The notes beneath the pieces were generated by a model. It had not been told where the DNA came from. It did not search any database and saw only the letters and a list, made by a program, of their open reading frames with translations. Shown in pieces: positions 22,768 to 34,012 of a stretch of 64,000 nucleotides of DNA; positions within the stretch are counted from its first letter, which is position 1, and the number at the start of each line of letters is the position of its first letter. Where the stretch lies: positions 1,364,001 to 1,428,000 of the forward strand of contig PZJY01000013.1 of the NCBI GenBank assembly GCA_031472005.1. Reading direction: 5' to 3'. The translations under genes were made by a program, and so were the position numbers. Source of the stretch: Tetracladium setigerum (lineage: Eukaryota > Ascomycota > Leotiomycetes > Helotiales).

Positions 22768-23323
22768 ACCTTTCCTAGCGCAACTGGTTCTCACCACTCC
22801 AACTCCACTGCCCCAAAGGGCGTTATGATATAGATATGTTACTCCTCATTCAACCGGCGGCTAGGCTGGATAGTGATGAATTGAAAACGGGTTTCGGCGT
22901 TGAGGGTGGGCAGATGGTTCCCTTAACAGGATTAGTTAGAAGTAAGCGAGGTAATGAATTGGTCATAGGATGCTTACCTTGGTCACTCTTCGATCTTCGT
23001 ATTTCTTGCAAATTCTTTCATCGTGTACTTCGAACTTCAACTTATCATAGTCTCGGCCTCAGCCTTACAAATTACCAAGGCGGCCAATACAGCAATTGAA
23101 CGATTTGACCAATCAGCGGGGAGCGCGGGGAAACAAACTTCCCCTACTTTAAAAGTCTCAACCATACCACCTATGACACTCAGGAATATTTCGTGCGCAG
23201 GCTTCTAATCATAGGCTTTGATAAACATAAACTCTTGCAATAACTCCACCTGAGAATTACGCTCTAGCTCTCCCCAGACTGTCATCCAGACGTCACATTA
23301 AATCACAAATAAGGCCAGCGACA

Positions 23324-25098
23324 ATGGATCCTATCTCGGCCGCAGGAATTGGCCTGAGCGTGACTGCACTGGTGTTGCAGATTTTCGCTGGGAGCATCAA
23401 AGGTACATAGAGTTCCACTGATATGTGAATAAAACTGATATTGTAGCGTATCAAATGTTCGCTGATGCCGAGGGCATGCCGGCCGCATATCAGTATCTGA
23501 AAGTCCGTCTGTGCATTGAACAGATCCGTCTACTCCGCTGGGGGGAAAAGGTCGGCCTCGCTGAAGAGATTCTTGCCGAACCCAGCCTTGTGCTACAACT
23601 CAACCGAAACCTTATCTTTGACATACTCCTGGAGATTCAAGCCTTGTTCAAGAGTACCTTGAAGATTCAAGCCACATTTGACCACTTGGTTCCAGAGAGA
23701 CCTTTGCCTGCGGCTGCCATTCAACCCGCAACCGAAGATCGATTTCTCAAGAAAACATTGAATGTCCTCAACAAAATACCCCAAGCACCACAACGCTTGC
23801 GATGGGCTATGATAAAACAAGACGAATTCAAGGGACTCATTGAGAAGTTGATAGGTTACAACGATGCGATTGAGGCTTTGCTTGAATCGAGTGTTATCGA
23901 CCAACTTTTGCATATACAGCGTCAGACATACATGAGTATTCTGCAGCTCCACAGTACAGTCAATGATTTGAAAGACATCTCACAGGCAATGCGGGTGCAA
24001 ACGCAGTCCCCCTCACGAGGTGTGGTTCAGGGTTTGGACCGAGCTCGGATCACTATTGAGCACCAGAAGGACAACAAGGACCTAGCCGACCTTGCTTCTT
24101 TTAAAGCACAGCAAACCTCAATCGAACAAGAGCCAAGTTCAGAAGAGCCAATCCCCGTAACTGAAATTATCGTTCAAAACCAGGATGAGGACGCGGTGAG
24201 ATGTGAAGCGAGTTTTCGCAATCAGTCCGTCTGGATCGAATGGAAACAGTACGATCCCGAGAATGAGAACCCTGAATGGAACGCTATTGTTACACAGCGG
24301 GTGAAGAATCTCGTCACTCTTCTCAAATCTGCCCATCGGCCGCTTAATTTTCTCGCGCCAACTTGTCTGGGCTACTTCCTCGACCAATCCTCTGAGATCC
24401 ACCGTTACGGGTACATCTACCAGAACCCTTCTACAGCCCCCTCCGCTACCCCAACATCTCTTCTCTCGCAGATTATCACACAAAAAACACGTCCATCCCT
24501 AACCCAAAGGGCAGTTCTAGCCTACAAACTAGCCCACAGTCTGATGTACCTCCACTCTGTCAATTGGCTCCACAAAGGCCTACGGAGCAGCAATATCCTC
24601 TTCTTCTTTCCCCCATCCGATTCCAAGCCCTCTTACTCTTCCCCTCTAATCAGCGGTTTCGAGTTCGCGCGCCTCGACCTCGTTGATGAGCTCACCGACC
24701 CTGTCCCCGAGCACTCTTCCAATAATCTGTACCAACATCCATCTGTCTTACACACTGTACATTCTCGCTCTAAAAAGTCACATGACATTTACAGTCTGGG
24801 CATCGTTTTGATTGAGATTGCACGGTGGGAGACTATTGGAGATATTTTGAAACTGCCAGAAGATGATGAAAAGGCGGCTCGGAAGGTTGTTAAAAGGGCG
24901 AAGGAACTACTTTTAGCGAGCGAGCATATGGATATCCTTGAGGGATTGATTGGAGATGGCTATACACATGCTGTACGGAGGTGCATAGAAGGTGTTGTAG
25001 CATTGGATGCTGATGAAGAGAACCCGACTGTGGCCGCCGAGATTCAGAGAGTGTTTTCAGAAGAAGTGGTTAGTAGGCTTGGAAACATGACAATCTGA
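23324..25098 (+). CDS. HeLo-domain pseudokinase (HET-S/MLKL-like)
   Basis: Two exons, 23324-23402 and 23447-25098, give 576 residues. The N-terminus MDPISAAGIGLSVTALVLQI and then YQYLKVRLCIEQIRLLRWGE are the signature of the fungal prion-inhibition and propagation HeLo domain, a helical membrane-targeting module used in heterokaryon incompatibility and cell death; it covers about residues 1-215. A linker follows, then a kinase-like fold from about 290: LAYKLAHSLMYLHSVNWLHK, SNILFF and SHDIYSLGIVLIEIA. The catalytic HRD is replaced by LHKGL and DFG by SGFEF, and no glycine loop is evident, so it should not phosphorylate. The layout HeLo plus pseudokinase parallels animal and plant MLKL (helical bundle plus pseudokinase). 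No prion-forming repeat motif was seen at the C-terminus. Confidence 0.88.
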
Positions 25099-25363
25099 AG
25101 GGTTGTTATCGACACTCGCCGAGCAGAAGTCAGTACAGAATATTAGAGAGACGAGCATCTATATTCCTTATTTCGTAATTTCAAACTTGATTATTCTAAC
25201 TTATATATCTTTATGATTTAATGGTTTCTGAGAGCTCTATCCATCACCCATCTTCCACCCACTGTCTCAAACCTCACTTTACAAAAAGTATCCGTGGCAG
25301 TCGATCACCCCTCAGTCAATCCAGGTAGATCTCCTTTCAAGCAGATATCTGACCATTAAACTA

Positions 25364-25370
25364 TGTTCCC
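25364..25370 (-). other. tRNA-like 5' half (copy D)
   Basis: On the minus strand GGGAACA begins at 25370, followed by the A-box-like TAGTTTAATGG (25363-25353) and ATATCTGCTTGAAAGG, which would form the start of an anticodon arm. It matches the first 35 bases of the other cassettes in this region, but no B box or 3' half was found downstream, so it is a truncated copy; the interval given marks only its 5' edge. Confidence 0.4.
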
Positions 25371-25573
25371 AGTTTCTGAGTTCAGACTTACTTGTTTTGT
25401 TCTATATCTTTACTGTGGAAGTTGTGTGTTTGTGAGTTGGCAGGTACTCTCCTTCCCCCGAGACAAACGCCACTGCCCAAATCTCACCTTCTGAAAAATA
25501 CACCAAAACCTTTCCAACACCGCCCCTTCCCTCTCTCCCGCCAGAAGGAAGGAAAACAAGAAACAAAACCAAA

Positions 25574-25692
25574 AACTATTTGGGATCATTGAGACTCGAA
25601 CTCAAATCTTCTATCGCAACAGCCTCGCTGCCGACCACTCCAACTGCATGCTCAAGGGCAGTGGTAATCGGCGAACGCAAAACGCAGTTCCC
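25574..25692 (-). ncRNA. tRNA-like cassette A (5' part altered)
   Basis: Read on the minus strand, the 3' half is intact: T-arm TTGAGTTCGAGTCTCAA (perfect 5-bp stem around a 7-base loop, B-box type) then the acceptor strand TGATCCCA and a TTTTT run, a Pol III terminator. The 5' half is GGGAAC followed by sequence lacking the A box. The middle (CGATTACCACTGCCCTTGAGC) is nearly shared with cassette C, showing a common origin. Confidence 0.45.
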
Positions 25693-25903
25693 ACTTGTTT
25701 GAACTTTGATTGACTTATTTATTTCTGAATTTCTTCAATACTTGAGTCGGGTTCGCCACTGAAAGACAATTTGATACCAGCATCAGAGAAAGAAAATATA
25801 GAGAACAGTCACAAATGTTTTTGGCAGGCAGGAAGGAAGGATATGGGGAATTTAAAGACAAAAAAGCACTCTTCCCAAAGTCAAAAGATCCATAGAAAAA
25901 AAG

Positions 25904-26038
25904 TGGGATGGTCAAGACACGAACTTGAATCTTCTACATATCATTTTTCTCCCTACCAGTTTTGAATAGCGGCAACTGAGATCTCAAAACTGGTAGGGAT
26001 AGTAACGAGCAGACATTTTATCATTAAACTATGTTCCC
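25904..26038 (-). ncRNA. tRNA-like cassette B with hairpin insert
   Basis: On the minus strand: GGGAACA acceptor, A-box TAGTTTAATGA, possible anticodon stem TCTGC pairing with GTAGA after an insert, T-arm TCAAGTTCGTGTCTTGA, acceptor CCATCCCA and a T7 terminator just downstream. The insert, about 60 bases, contains a 15-bp perfect inverted repeat (plus strand 25951-25965 and 25984-25998, 18-base loop). This is the layout of a Pol III gene: a tRNA with a long intron, a tRNA-derived SINE or a tRNA pseudogene. The lower acceptor stem is poorly paired. Confidence 0.5.
25951..25998. repeat. Perfect 15-bp inverted repeat inside cassette B
   Basis: CCCTACCAGTTTTGA and its exact reverse complement are separated by 18 bases. 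In RNA it would give a strong 15-bp hairpin placed where a tRNA intron would lie. Confidence 0.85.
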
Positions 26039-26254
26039 AACCTCTTGATTTAAGGGATACTTAGCTTTGTTTAATTTGAATGGCTTTCCTTGCTTAACTG
26101 TTGCGACAAGTAAATAAAGTGAGGTGGACCAAAAAAAAGAAAGCGAACGGGAGGACTTGGCTTTTGGGTAGTTGAGGTCCACCGAACACCTCACCAGGCC
26201 CATCGTTAGGAAGAAAGAAAGAACACAAGAGATAACCCCCCCAAAACACCAGAT

Positions 26255-26421
26255 GAAAACGTCGAGACTCTGAACTCGAATCTTCCGTTCTGAAAGACGC
26301 TCTACGGGCAGGTAGCTACATGCTCAAAGGCAGAGGTAATCGACCTTCGTCACTCAGCGCTGCGCTAAGAAGCCAGTAGGCAGTCTTTTAAACAGATGTT
26401 CTACCATTAAACTATGTTTCC
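26255..26421 (-). ncRNA. tRNA-like cassette C
   Basis: On the minus strand: GGAAACA acceptor pairing well with CGTTTTC at the 3' end, A-box TAGTTTAATGG, a possible anticodon stem TCTG/CAGA, T-arm CGAGTTCAGAGTCTCG as B-box region, and TTTT at the end. About 95 bases lie between the half-molecules, more than a normal fungal tRNA intron. The insert shares CGATTACC.CTGCC.TTGAGC with cassette A. Confidence 0.5.
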
Positions 26422-26439
26422 TACTTTTAATCTGACTGA

Positions 26440-27180
26440 TAATTTGTTTGTCTTCTTCTGAGTATCTTGAATCATTAAGTGGGGCAAAATGAGGTGGATT
26501 GGGGAGAACCGAACTGATGCTGTGTCAGACCGAAACCGATAACACCTCCGACTACCTTCGAGAAAGTCGTCTTCGACACGCTACCATCAACCGGCCCGGC
26601 CTCTCAGGGGGATTGACAGACACACGACGAGGTCGATTAACGAATCATTGAGGAACTCACAGGACGCCTCTAAGACAATATTAGAGGGTTCTATGGACGA
26701 TACTTGAGGGAAAGGACTGGTGGAACAATGCGAAGGATATCTACGAAGAATCCATAGCTCAATATGCAGAATCTCACTGGAGCAGTTGGCCGGAACCTGC
26801 ACTTAAAGGTCCTTTTTTCGGATGGTTCACGATAGGAATTTTTCCGCGACAGGGAGGGGAAGGAGTTGAAAATATTGAGAAAGGGTGTTGTGGAGGAGGT
26901 TAAGGGGAGGTGGTTCTGCCTTTCCAGCCGTTCATTAGATAGAATTGAGTAGATTGCTAATTGGCATGATAATAAATGCAAAAGGTCGATAGACAATGAC
27001 GAGGATGACTAACCTTAAGGAGCACCACCGGGAAAAGTAGAAGGAGGGACGCCACTGTCTCGAGACATTGACCAACCAAGCAACATGGAGTAGCGGTTCT
27101 GATTGCCTGAAACGCCTCCAAAAGCAATTCTGAAGTGTATGTGGGGATGGAACTTATGCCACCTTGAAGTGGCAATATAT
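26440..27180. other. Intergenic, no supported gene
   Basis: Overlapping short frames on the minus strand (26587-27175) have no domain. Base composition is still normal here; the AT-rich block starts abruptly near 27175. Confidence 0.4.
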
Positions 27181-27275
27181 TATAAACGCGCTTGTACTGA
27201 ACTCGCTTATATTGAATATATTGATAATATTAATAAATATCTTTTTTAAAGAGTAATAAGGATAGGAATAATAAC

Positions 27276-27331
27276 AAGGATAATAATAATAAGGATAATA
27301 ATAATAAGGATAATAATAATAAGGATAATAA
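27276..27331 (+). repeat. 15-bp tandem repeat, 3.7 copies
   Basis: The unit AAGGATAATAATAAT is repeated exactly at 27276, 27291, 27306 and partly at 27321. Confidence 0.9.
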
Positions 27332-28139
27332 GAGTCTTAATAAGTATTCTTCTTCCTTTTCTTTTAAGTATATAAATAAATAATAATAATAATAACATAA
27401 GTATATATTACCTTTATTACGCGCTTAATAATTAATCTTATTAGCTTATACTTATAAGAAGTCAAATATATACACGTGATCTTATTTTTATTAAAGTGAT
27501 AAACTTTAATTTAAATTTATCTCGCTTAATAATTAAGAGATATTATTTCGCTTAAATAATAATGTAAAGTAACATTTAGTTTTATAAATATTATTCCTCT
27601 TACTCTTATAATATAAGCGCTTTATTAATATAAATACTTATATTGAGGCCTCTTCTTACCTTATTAAGGATAACTTTACTCACCTCTTTAAGTATAATAA
27701 AGGTAATAATTATTAATATCTCCTTTCTCTTTAAAGTAAACTATCCTTTAATTAAATTAAGATAAGTTTAAAGATTAATAATAATAAAAATTAATCAAAC
27801 TTATATACTAATTAAAAGAGGATATAAATAAAGTATTATTATTAAAATAATACAAGGAACTTTAAGACTTATTTATAAAGGAATAAGGTCTTAACGCTTT
27901 ATTAAAATATTAAGATTAAGATTATAAGATTATCTTAAAGAGAGATATAAAATAAATATATAAATTACTTTAATGAATAAATAAACTTAACTTAAGGATA
28001 CTTAAGTTATAACTTAATAAAATATCAATAAAGGGATATATTAAGGAATTAAATTTAAATAAGGAGTACTTATCTTCTTTATAATTAAATATTATAAAAT
28101 AGCCTTATTATATAACTATTTGCTTGATGTGGCGAGGTA

Positions 28140-30650
28140 GAGTGGCTAGTGTAATACTTACACTAGCGCATTAAATATATATATATATATTACGGACATA
28201 GTTCCAGGAGTGGGCCAGGTCCCAGGAACGCGTGATATCCTGGGAGTAAGGCTCTTAGGAGTAAGTAATAGCTTAAGAGCCCGAGGTTTAGGAGTAATAT
28301 AGGTCCTAGGAGCTAAGTAGCTCCTAGAACTTACTTTAAGAGAACTCTTAGCTATTTAATATATTTAGTTAATAAAGTATAAGGTAGTTATACCGAGCTT
28401 ATCGAGATAATAAGTATAATATATCTTTAACTAGTGAGTTCCAGCTTCGGGGATACTATAGAGTGGCAAAACTACTTATAAAATTATATCCAATCCTAAA
28501 TTTATCTCTCTTAAAGCTTTAATATATATATTTCGAGATATTAATAATCTCGATTAAGTATACGCCTAAGAGATATCTCGAAGGTATAGATTCTTCCCTA
28601 TTATAAGAGTATAAATAAGAAGAAGTCTCTAGCTAACTCTTATAATTATTAATACTTAAGTAAGAATATACGACTTCTTAAAGATATTATATCCTTAAAT
28701 AATTAATCTAGCCTTCTTAAAAGCTCTCTCTATACCTTTAAACTTAATTTTATTAATTAATTAACTTCCGAAGATTCGAGTACTTAAAGGAATATTTAAC
28801 TTCTTAATACTATAGAATATACCTCGGTCGAGCAAACTATTAAGCTCCTTTCGACGAGAAGACTCAAAGTTTAATATAGGAGCTAAATCTATAATATTTA
28901 TTATAAAGATAATAAATATTAGATATTAGCGAACCTTCCGACAATAGCGATAACTATAGCGAAGTAGTATATTAACCTTAATTATATCGGATTTATTATT
29001 ATCAATAGGTTAATTCTCTTTTAGGCTATTGAGAGGGACTTCTAATATATCCTGCTTATTATAAGGAGCTTTTAGTTTATTACGAGGAACCTTTAGCTTA
29101 TTATAAGTCGCTTTAACTTCGTCGCTAATACTATTATTTAGAGCCTTTAGTCTATCTGTAATATTATTTTTTTAAATTAATATTAAATTAGGTTTAACAA
29201 AGTTATTATCTACCCGAAATAGCTTAATAGCTATATAGTAAAAGGCTGTAAGACTATTAGAAAGCCGAATAATATATATACTTTTATTAATTAAGAGTAA
29301 CTAATAAGGACTAGTCTATTTCTTTTAATATACTCGCTAAACGAGGACCTCCGAGCTAAGTGCAATATCGAGAAGCTTATTCTCGGGGCTAATTTATCGA
29401 CAGAGAGTTTTTAATCACACTCCGATTAATATAAAGCTTTAAGACTTTATTAATAGCTTTCTTAATAACTTTAGCGCGTTCTATCGTCGATAGTAAAGGA
29501 GTATCTAAGGAGGAGATACGAGGATATACACTAAACACTAATAAAGTAAGAATAATACCCTTAAGTCCGGCTATATTATTAATAGCTTTTACCGCTATTT
29601 ATACTATATATTCCTTATTAATACTATCTACTTCCTTAAAGATAATAGTATAGGCTCAACGTAATAGTTTATAATAGCGTTCGACCTTGCTAGCTAACTA
29701 AGGAGCTTTAACTAGTATATATTTAAGTTGAATACTTATAGCCGAGGCGTTTTACTTAAATTTAATATTATTAAAATTCGTGCCTATATTATAAACTATA
29801 ATTTTAAGAGGTCTAATATACACGTCGATCTAGCACATTCAGAGAGTATCTTATATAATTTTAGCTAATATATCTTAAAGCTATTTAATAACTTAGAATA
29901 AAGTGCCTCTATTAACTATATATAATAATAGAGAGCTATTAATATATATAATATCTATTATTAAAGAGTAATTAAAATAAATATTATTCTTAAGTATAAA
30001 TTTAAATTATCTTAATAATCTTAAATACTTCTAGTAATACTTATAAAAGTTAAATATCTTCTTAAGAATACCTTAATATTTTAAATTATTATAACTAGTC
30101 TTTTTAAGAGTCGTAACTAATCTATTTATTAATAGATAATTAAATCGATAATATAGCTAATATAGCTTAAATTTAATTATGTATTAAATAAAAGTAATAC
30201 CTTAAACTATAAATAGATAGTCAAAGATACGCGTAATAAAGACTTTTATACTATTTGATTAAATTAACTTATTTATTAATATATCCTTAAAGCTAATTCT
30301 CTTATCTTAAATACTTAATTAATAGAATATAAGAGTATTATCTTAAAGTATTATAAGGAATCTAAGACTAAAACTAAAAGCTAGTAACTCTGTAACCTTA
30401 TAGAGTTCTAGATATAAATTAATAGCTTTATCTAGACTTTAGTCGCGTTTGCTACTATATTTATTCTTATTTATATATAGCTTACTTAAAGTAACGAGCT
30501 CCTTATTATATTTATAAGGAATTTTATTCTTTATAGCTCTATTAATTAATTTATAAGTACTAGGAATATATAAAGTTATAAGGTTAGTACTTTTACTAAT
30601 ATAAATACTATATATATTATATCCCAAAGGAGGAGTAAAGCTAGTAATAG
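28140..30650 (-). pseudogene. Ty1/copia polyprotein relic (integrase and reverse transcriptase)
   Basis: Reading the minus strand through many stops recovers copia landmarks in the normal order. Integrase-like text appears at about 29880-29500 (IIVYNIGTNF, VERYYKLLR, AYTIIFKEV, AVKAINNIAG). Reverse-transcriptase text appears at about 28870-28400 (FESSRRKELNSLLDRGIF, GIERAFKKARLII, LYLRDIS, VVLPLYSIPEAGTH). Stops fall mainly at TAA/TAG where Gln, Trp or Arg are expected, as in RIP. Upstream to about 30650 is probably gag and protease sequence, unreadable. No flanking LTR pair was identified. Confidence 0.75.
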
Positions 30651-31900
30651 CTAGTAATAGTAGTAGAGGTTTACTTATGCTACTATATATACTAAGGCTA
30701 CTAGTTCCAGAAAATCCCCCGAGTTTAAAGACTATATTAACTCTTAAGCCTATATTCTTCCCGGGGTCTATACCTATATTTACTAACTATATTCGAAGTA
30801 CTTACGCTATATTTTGCGGTTTAATCAGGCTAAAGAAGAGGATTACCTTCCCTAGTCACTAATAGCGCACTCTTTATCTATAATATCTACTCTATATTTA
30901 TTAGAGTAATAAGTAATTTAAATATAAGCTATCTATATTATCGAGGTATATAAATACCCTTTATATATAAAATATTATATAAGTAAATTAGTGTATTATT
31001 AGTTACTAGCTTCTTAAATCCGCCTTCGAATCGATAGAAGTTATTATAAAACTTATTATATAGAGCTTCTTCTTTTATTTCGAATTACTTATATACTTTA
31101 TATCGCTACTAGATAAACTAAAATAGCTAACTAGTTATATAATCTTACTATTATATCTTATAATTAGAGTCGATAAGAAGTCTAAGCAGAGTAGTGCACT
31201 TAGATATTAAGAAATTATTCTCCTTTAATATAGATCTCTCGCCTTTACTTGTCACCGAGATAGATAAGGATTCTCCCAGTATAATATATTTATTTTAAGA
31301 TATTTAAGTAAGTAGTAGTATTGTATTTAAGAAGTATTAATAATTAGAGGTATTTAGTAAATATTTTGAGTATTATAATTAAATTCTTAGCGTATTTAGT
31401 CGTAATTATAATAAACTACTAGAAAGTTATATAAAGAGGTAAAAGAGAGTAATTTAAATATATTATAAAAAGAAAGAGTTATAAAGAGAGTAAAGAAGGT
31501 TTTAATTTATTTTAAGGAAAAGTAGTAGTTGAAAGTTAGTGTTATTTTAATAGTTTTAATTTAAAATAACCTTATTTACTTTAGTACTAAGCTAATCTGT
31601 GTACTTAATATAAGTACACTAATTAGTATTAATTATACTTAAGTACGAGTGTAAAGATAATTGTTACTTAATTACTAGAGTAGTAATATATTTAAGGGAG
31701 ACAGCACAAGTCTAATAACATAGTCTATATTCTTAATATTATGATATCTAAAGAGCTAAGTCCAGGGAAGCTAGAACCTGCTCTATTATATATAGCTAGC
31801 TAGTGCGATTTAATTAGTCACGTGCTACTGTGCCACTATTATAATTCACCTATAAACGCGGTACGCGTATTACCAATATTATTTTTAGACATTAATAACT

Positions 31901-32413
31901 TCAAATAATTCCCATCTTGCACCACATTTCCAGTACTTTCTCCTCCCACCAAAGGATGGACAACTTCACACTAGCTTGATCATCGCTGGCAAGCTTCGTC
32001 CTCTATTTTTGACAAGCTACAACCTCATCTGGGAACAACCAAACGATTCCACGAATCGAAATGTAGGCATATTCCAAGCGAATACCTTCTTACTTTCGCA
32101 ATAGAGTACCTATGTACTGGGGCCGATATCAATGTGAGGGGATGAAATGACCAAACCGCTAGTTGCTCTCCAAATATGGAAGCCATCATCTATCAAATTG
32201 AAAATCCCAATGAGAAACTAGTATCAGCGAGCATAGCGTTCCTTCCGTAACCTATATGGGAAGATCAACTAGAACCTTATTCGCTTGATGCAATCCCCTT
32301 CCCTAGGATTTTTTGTTTTCCTTTATCCCATCTCATCGTCTCACCTTCTCTACGCATCTTAACATTGGCTTCGCTATCCATTGAACCCTGTTGCCTTGTC
32401 ACGACCGGTGAAG
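31901..32413. other. Right flank of AT-rich block 1, no supported gene
   Basis: Normal composition returns at about 31900. The only evident content is the upstream region of the small secreted protein at 32414. Confidence 0.4.
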
Positions 32414-32617
32414 ATGTTCTGGTATCTCATTATTATGGCATTCTCTCTATTTCTATCAACATCGACCATTGCAGAATATTGCCCAGTCCAAGTTGCGTGT
32501 CCCGAAGGTCTCCTCGTCAGACTAGCACGAGGACTTTCCCTACAAGAACAGTCTTATCGAACTGGTCGGAAAGCGAAAGCAGACATAGGCTGTAACAACG
32601 GTATCTGTTCGCTTTAA
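32414..32617 (+). CDS. Small secreted cysteine-containing protein (effector-like)
   Basis: 67 residues from the ATG at 32414. The leader FWYLIIMAFSLFLSTSTIAE is a signal peptide ending before YCPVQVACPEG. The mature part is about 45 residues with four cysteines (two near the start, two near the end in CNNGICSL) and the core LARGLSLQEQSYRTGRKAKAD. It starts 500 bp from a RIP-mutated transposon block, a usual setting for fungal effector genes. No family can be named with certainty; an earlier in-frame ATG (32381) would spoil the signal peptide. Confidence 0.6.
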   Translation: MFWYLIIMAFSLFLSTSTIAEYCPVQVACPEGLLVRLARGLSLQEQSYRTGRKAKADIGCNNGICSL

Positions 32618-33130
32618 TTTTCTAGCAGTACAATCAGTAAGTAGTCTTTACACAAAACGGGTGAAGGTGGCGAAATGTTCCGAATTCGCAAAGACGATAG
32701 TGACACCGGAGACAATTAGAAAGATGCGTGTTATTGGATCATAGTACAGGGCGAGTAGCACAGGTGCATCCATATCTCCAGAGCTGGTTCTTCAAGTTAT
32801 AGAGAGTTACTGAGATGGATGATACAAATATCTAGGCCCTCACTCATGCGTGCTGGTCTTGTCCACTGCTCATGATATGTATCTTGCGGCCTGATGAATG
32901 ATTGAGGAAGAGTTCACATGTTGAAAGCTTCATTTTATAGCTGTAAGCAGCATACAAACTCGTCATCATATGGCAAAACAGACAGTCCCAGCTCTTGCTT
33001 GAGATAGAACAAGATCATCTGCATCACCCAAGCCTCCTCCCTGTATCTCCATCTATGGATACGTCTTTCGAAACTAGGAAATAGGCCAACGTACAGAGAA
33101 GTGCCAAGATCTCAGCGCTTCTCGAACGAG
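32618..33130. other. Intergenic, no supported gene
   Basis: No long frame, domain or repeat was seen. Confidence 0.4.
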
Positions 33131-33369
33131 TTATGAAGACGTGCTAGCAAGCCTTAGCAGTGTTCCGAATTGAGGTCTGGCGAAACTCACATCTGAAAGC
33201 TCGTCTGGTGTTGCAGAAGCAGTAGCTTCCACAAAATTGACCATGTCGGCAGACCAGCCCACCGCCGTAGTCGTCAGGATTTCTCTCTCGTCTCGTCCAT
33301 CATCTCCAGCATCATCCTCTTCAAACAGCACGATTGAGTGTAGGGGCTTCGTTTGCCTTCCGCGAATTT

Positions 33370-34012
33370 CTCAATGACGCGTACAGATTATACATAACCT
33401 GCAAACTTCCGAGTCTATTTCAGTCCATTAGCACTTTACCAAATACTGGAGAAAGCCTTCGACAACTTACCCAACTGTTAAATCCATAGTCAAGCATCCA
33501 ACTACTGGGCCATTCTGAGCACCGGCGGAAATACCGCCTGACGGATCAGGACCACCCCTCGTCTTCAACTTTTTTGCAGGCGTGCTATAATCATTGCTCC
33601 ATAATGCTATCAGACCTGCAAACATTCCAATCCACAATATCGTCAATAACCAGAATATGGCGTATATTCCTCCTGGGGTAGTCCTGGTCATTGGCATCCC
33701 GTCAAGAACCTCGAAATGGTTGTCGGCGCGTACAAGAAGGACTAGTGTTAGAATTGCACATAGAATTGCCTGTGAGATGGATTAACCGATTAATTCTAAA
33801 ATCTTGATGTCGATATTTAGGAAATCTCCACTTACGATCGTCAGGTGGCCTGCGAAAATCCCATTTAGATTTGGGTCCTTAAGGGCAATTCCAGCAGCCG
33901 AAAGACCAAAGATCACTAGAAAACAAAGAAACATCGCCACAAGGGATATTGTATAGTCATTCCATTTTTTGACGGCCTTTTGAGCAGGTGTGAGTTTATT
34001 GCGCCTGCACAT
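33370..34012 (-). CDS. Small multi-pass membrane protein, unknown
   Basis: Exon 1 (34012-33836) starts MCRRNKLTPAQKAVKKWNDY and contains a first membrane segment (ISLVAMFLCFLVIFGLSAAG). After a GTAAGT...CACAG intron, exon 2 starts at 33769 with a second hydrophobic stretch (AILCAILTLVLLV) and a third (GGIYAIFWLLTILWIGMFAG). The 3' part is unclear: one frame ends at 33467, but splicing at TGG/GTAAGT near 33475 into YNLYASLRNSRKANEAP suggests one more intron and an end near 33370. Further minus-strand coding-like sequence lies at 33330-33131. Resembles small fungal integral membrane proteins of unknown role. Confidence 0.55.

Larger units (their letters stand above)
27181..31900. repeat. AT-rich, RIP-like block 1
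   Basis: Extreme AT bias with TA-rich dinucleotides and almost no open frames, in sharp contrast to both flanks. This is the expected result of RIP on repeated DNA. Its core contains a copia polyprotein relic. Less mutated islands remain at 28180-28350 (CCAGG-rich) and 31740-31860. Confidence 0.85.

Noticed and set aside
23593..24483. Minus-strand frames of 119 and 114 codons
   Set aside because: Shadow frames of the HeLo pseudokinase gene.
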